From assembly GCA_964429795.1 (NCBI GenBank), contig CAYSCW010000015.1, forward strand, positions 1 through 64,000: 64,000 bases of DNA. The letters run 5' to 3'. Shown piece after piece: positions 63,090 to 64,000 of this stretch (position 1 is the first letter of the stretch; each line of letters starts with the position of its first letter). The DNA is from CAYSCW01 sp964429795 (GTDB lineage: Bacteria; Acidobacteriota; Aminicenantia; Aminicenantales; Aminicenantaceae). The position numbers were made by a program, and so were the translations under genes. The notes under the pieces are model-generated. The model did no database searches, was not told the origin of the DNA, and saw only the letters and a program-made list of their open reading frames with translations.

Positions 63090-64000
63090 ATGAGTGCTAA
63101 GGAGAAAATACCCGAATTATCCGTTCATCACAGCCCTCAAAAAACCATCTGGGCTGTGGGAGGCGGAAAAGGGGGAACCGGAAAAAGTTTTATCGCAGCC
63201 AATCTTGCTATCCATCTGGCTTCCCAGGAAAAAGATGTTGTTCTGATCGATGCGGATTTGGGAGGGCCGAATCTGCATACATTCTTGGGCATGAACGATG
63301 CGCGCTTGGACCTGGGGCATTTCTTTACCAATAAAGTCTCCCGGCTGGAAGACACCATGGCTTTTACTCCCTTTGATGGGCTGAGGCTGATCAGAGGAAC
63401 AGATCAAATCCCCTTCATGGCCAACCTGAATTACTACAAAAAACTCAAGTTTATCCGTCATGTCAAAGCATTTTATGCCAAACGGGTGATCATCGACATC
63501 GGCACAGGAGCTTCCCTCAATTACCTTGATTTCTTTATTCTTTCCAATCCTGGAATTTTGGTGGTTAATCCTGAGCCCACTTCAATCGAAAACGCCTATT
63601 ATTTCTTGAAATCCTGTATCGTCAGGATTCTCAAATCATACATCGAACATTACAACCTGAAAGATTTAATAAGAAGAATTGCCGATCAAATGGATGGCCA
63701 ATCGAAATCTATCTACAGCTTCTTCAACACCATCATCTCCCTTAACAAATCCTATGCACAGGTTCTCTACAAGGCCCTCAACAAATTCACCCCCTGTCTT
63801 ATCATGAACAAGGCCAAGAGCGAAAGAGACTACCTCTTGGGGGAATCCATGGCCGATGTCGTCCAGAAATATCTGGCGATAAAAATCAGATACTTGGGTG
63901 CCATTCCCTATGATGAGAATATCCAAATTAGCCTGCAAAAACTCAGCCCTTATCTGAGCACTTTCCCGGATTCAAAAGCTACCTTGTCTTTAAAAGAAAT
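63090..64000 (+). CDS. MinD/ParA-family ATPase (3' end outside window)
   Basis: The frame is open from the ATG to the window end (303 codons). It has a deviant Walker A (AVGGGKGGTGKSFIAANLA), the A' motif VVLIDADLGGPNLHTFLG and Walker B region VIIDIGTGASLNYLD. The family includes FlhG/FleN, MinD and Soj-type ATPases that act at membranes or DNA. An insert of about 60 residues (YIEHYNLKDLIRRIADQMDGQSKSIYSF region) separates the core from KFTPCLIMNKAKSERD. No flagellar, division or chromosome-partition gene is visible beside it, so the role is open. The upstream 119 bases hold no clear Shine-Dalgarno sequence. Confidence 0.8.
   Translation, partial: MSAKEKIPELSVHHSPQKTIWAVGGGKGGTGKSFIAANLAIHLASQEKDVVLIDADLGGPNLHTFLGMNDARLDLGHFFTNKVSRLEDTMAFTPFDGLRLIRGTDQIPFMANLNYYKKLKFIRHVKAFYAKRVIIDIGTGASLNYLDFFILSNPGILVVNPEPTSIENAYYFLKSCIVRILKSYIEHYNLKDLIRRIADQMDGQSKSIYSFFNTIISLNKSYAQVLYKALNKFTPCLIMNKAKSERDYLLGESMADVVQKYLAIKIRYLGAIPYDENIQISLQKLSPYLSTFPDSKATLSLKE

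Noticed and set aside
1..64000. CRISPR arrays, tRNA or rRNA genes, complete insertion sequences or prophage
   Set aside because: I saw no regularly spaced repeats, no cloverleaf candidates with conserved tRNA boxes, no rRNA sequence and no intact transposase or phage structural gene. A covariance-model scan would be decisive.

Overview
The window looks like a scaffold from a diderm, LPS-type, probably anaerobic heterotroph that does not form spores. Visible outer-membrane biology includes BamA, Skp, LolC and LolD, LpxA, LpxI, FabZ, several lipoproteins and a small beta-barrel. Metabolism points to ferredoxin/NAD(P)H balancing and CoA-transferase chemistry. The mix of a large secreted M14 peptidase, a LolA-like protein and M48 peptidase, a DUF885 protein, a SpoIVB-type S55 protein, a propeller histidine kinase and a soluble Nuo/Nfn redox operon suggests an Acidobacteriota-like lineage such as Candidatus Aminicenantes. 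That placement rests on recalled gene content only. Two 100-N runs show it is a scaffolded, probably metagenomic, assembly. I saw no rRNA, tRNA or CRISPR.

Layout. 1-3.7 kb: a propeller sensor kinase (cut by the left edge) and a receiver-only response regulator. 3.8-6.6 kb (minus): a SpoIID/SPOR protein followed by pyrE, whose 3' end lies in the first gap. 6.9-12.1 kb (plus): M14 peptidase, LolA-like protein and M48 lipoprotein protease. 12.2-23.5 kb (minus): one long envelope and housekeeping run, in transcription order enoyl-CoA hydratase, ribH, nusB, lysS, lolC, lolD, bamA, skp, fabZ, lpxA, lpxI and a GnnA-like oxidoreductase. 23.6-31.3 kb: GNAT-like protein, Lon-type protease, an AT-rich gene-free stretch with the second gap, RluB, radical SAM protein, outer-membrane barrel and a stand-alone pyruvate-kinase C-domain protein. 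31.5-34.0 kb: two MacB-type permeases without an ATPase.

35.5-45.9 kb (minus) is the most distinctive block. It is a tightly packed set of genes for an alanine-dehydrogenase-like protein with a changed active site, NuoE-, NuoF- and NuoG-like proteins, NfnA, NfnB, an acetate-type CoA-transferase and RNase HIII. It reads as a soluble multi-subunit, possibly electron-bifurcating transhydrogenase joining NADH, NADPH and ferredoxin pools, tied to amino-acid and acyl-CoA fermentation.

46.2-50.4 kb holds a CaCA antiporter, an exported amidohydrolase, an MBL hydrolase and EF-P. 50.5-56.7 kb has a probable serine palmitoyltransferase gene packed with an S55 protein and a secreted propeller protein. 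It is divergent from a CerR-like reductase, so sphingolipid synthesis is plausible. 56.8-64.0 kb holds a DsbD-N-like protein, FabH, a degenerate DUF885 protein, a TatD remnant, polyprenyl diphosphate synthase, a CYTH protein, an omega subunit with a very long glutamate tail, and a MinD/ParA ATPase cut by the right edge.

Two related palindromic intergenic elements (near 24.9 and 46.0 kb) share a flank in the same orientation but carry their central loop in opposite orientations.
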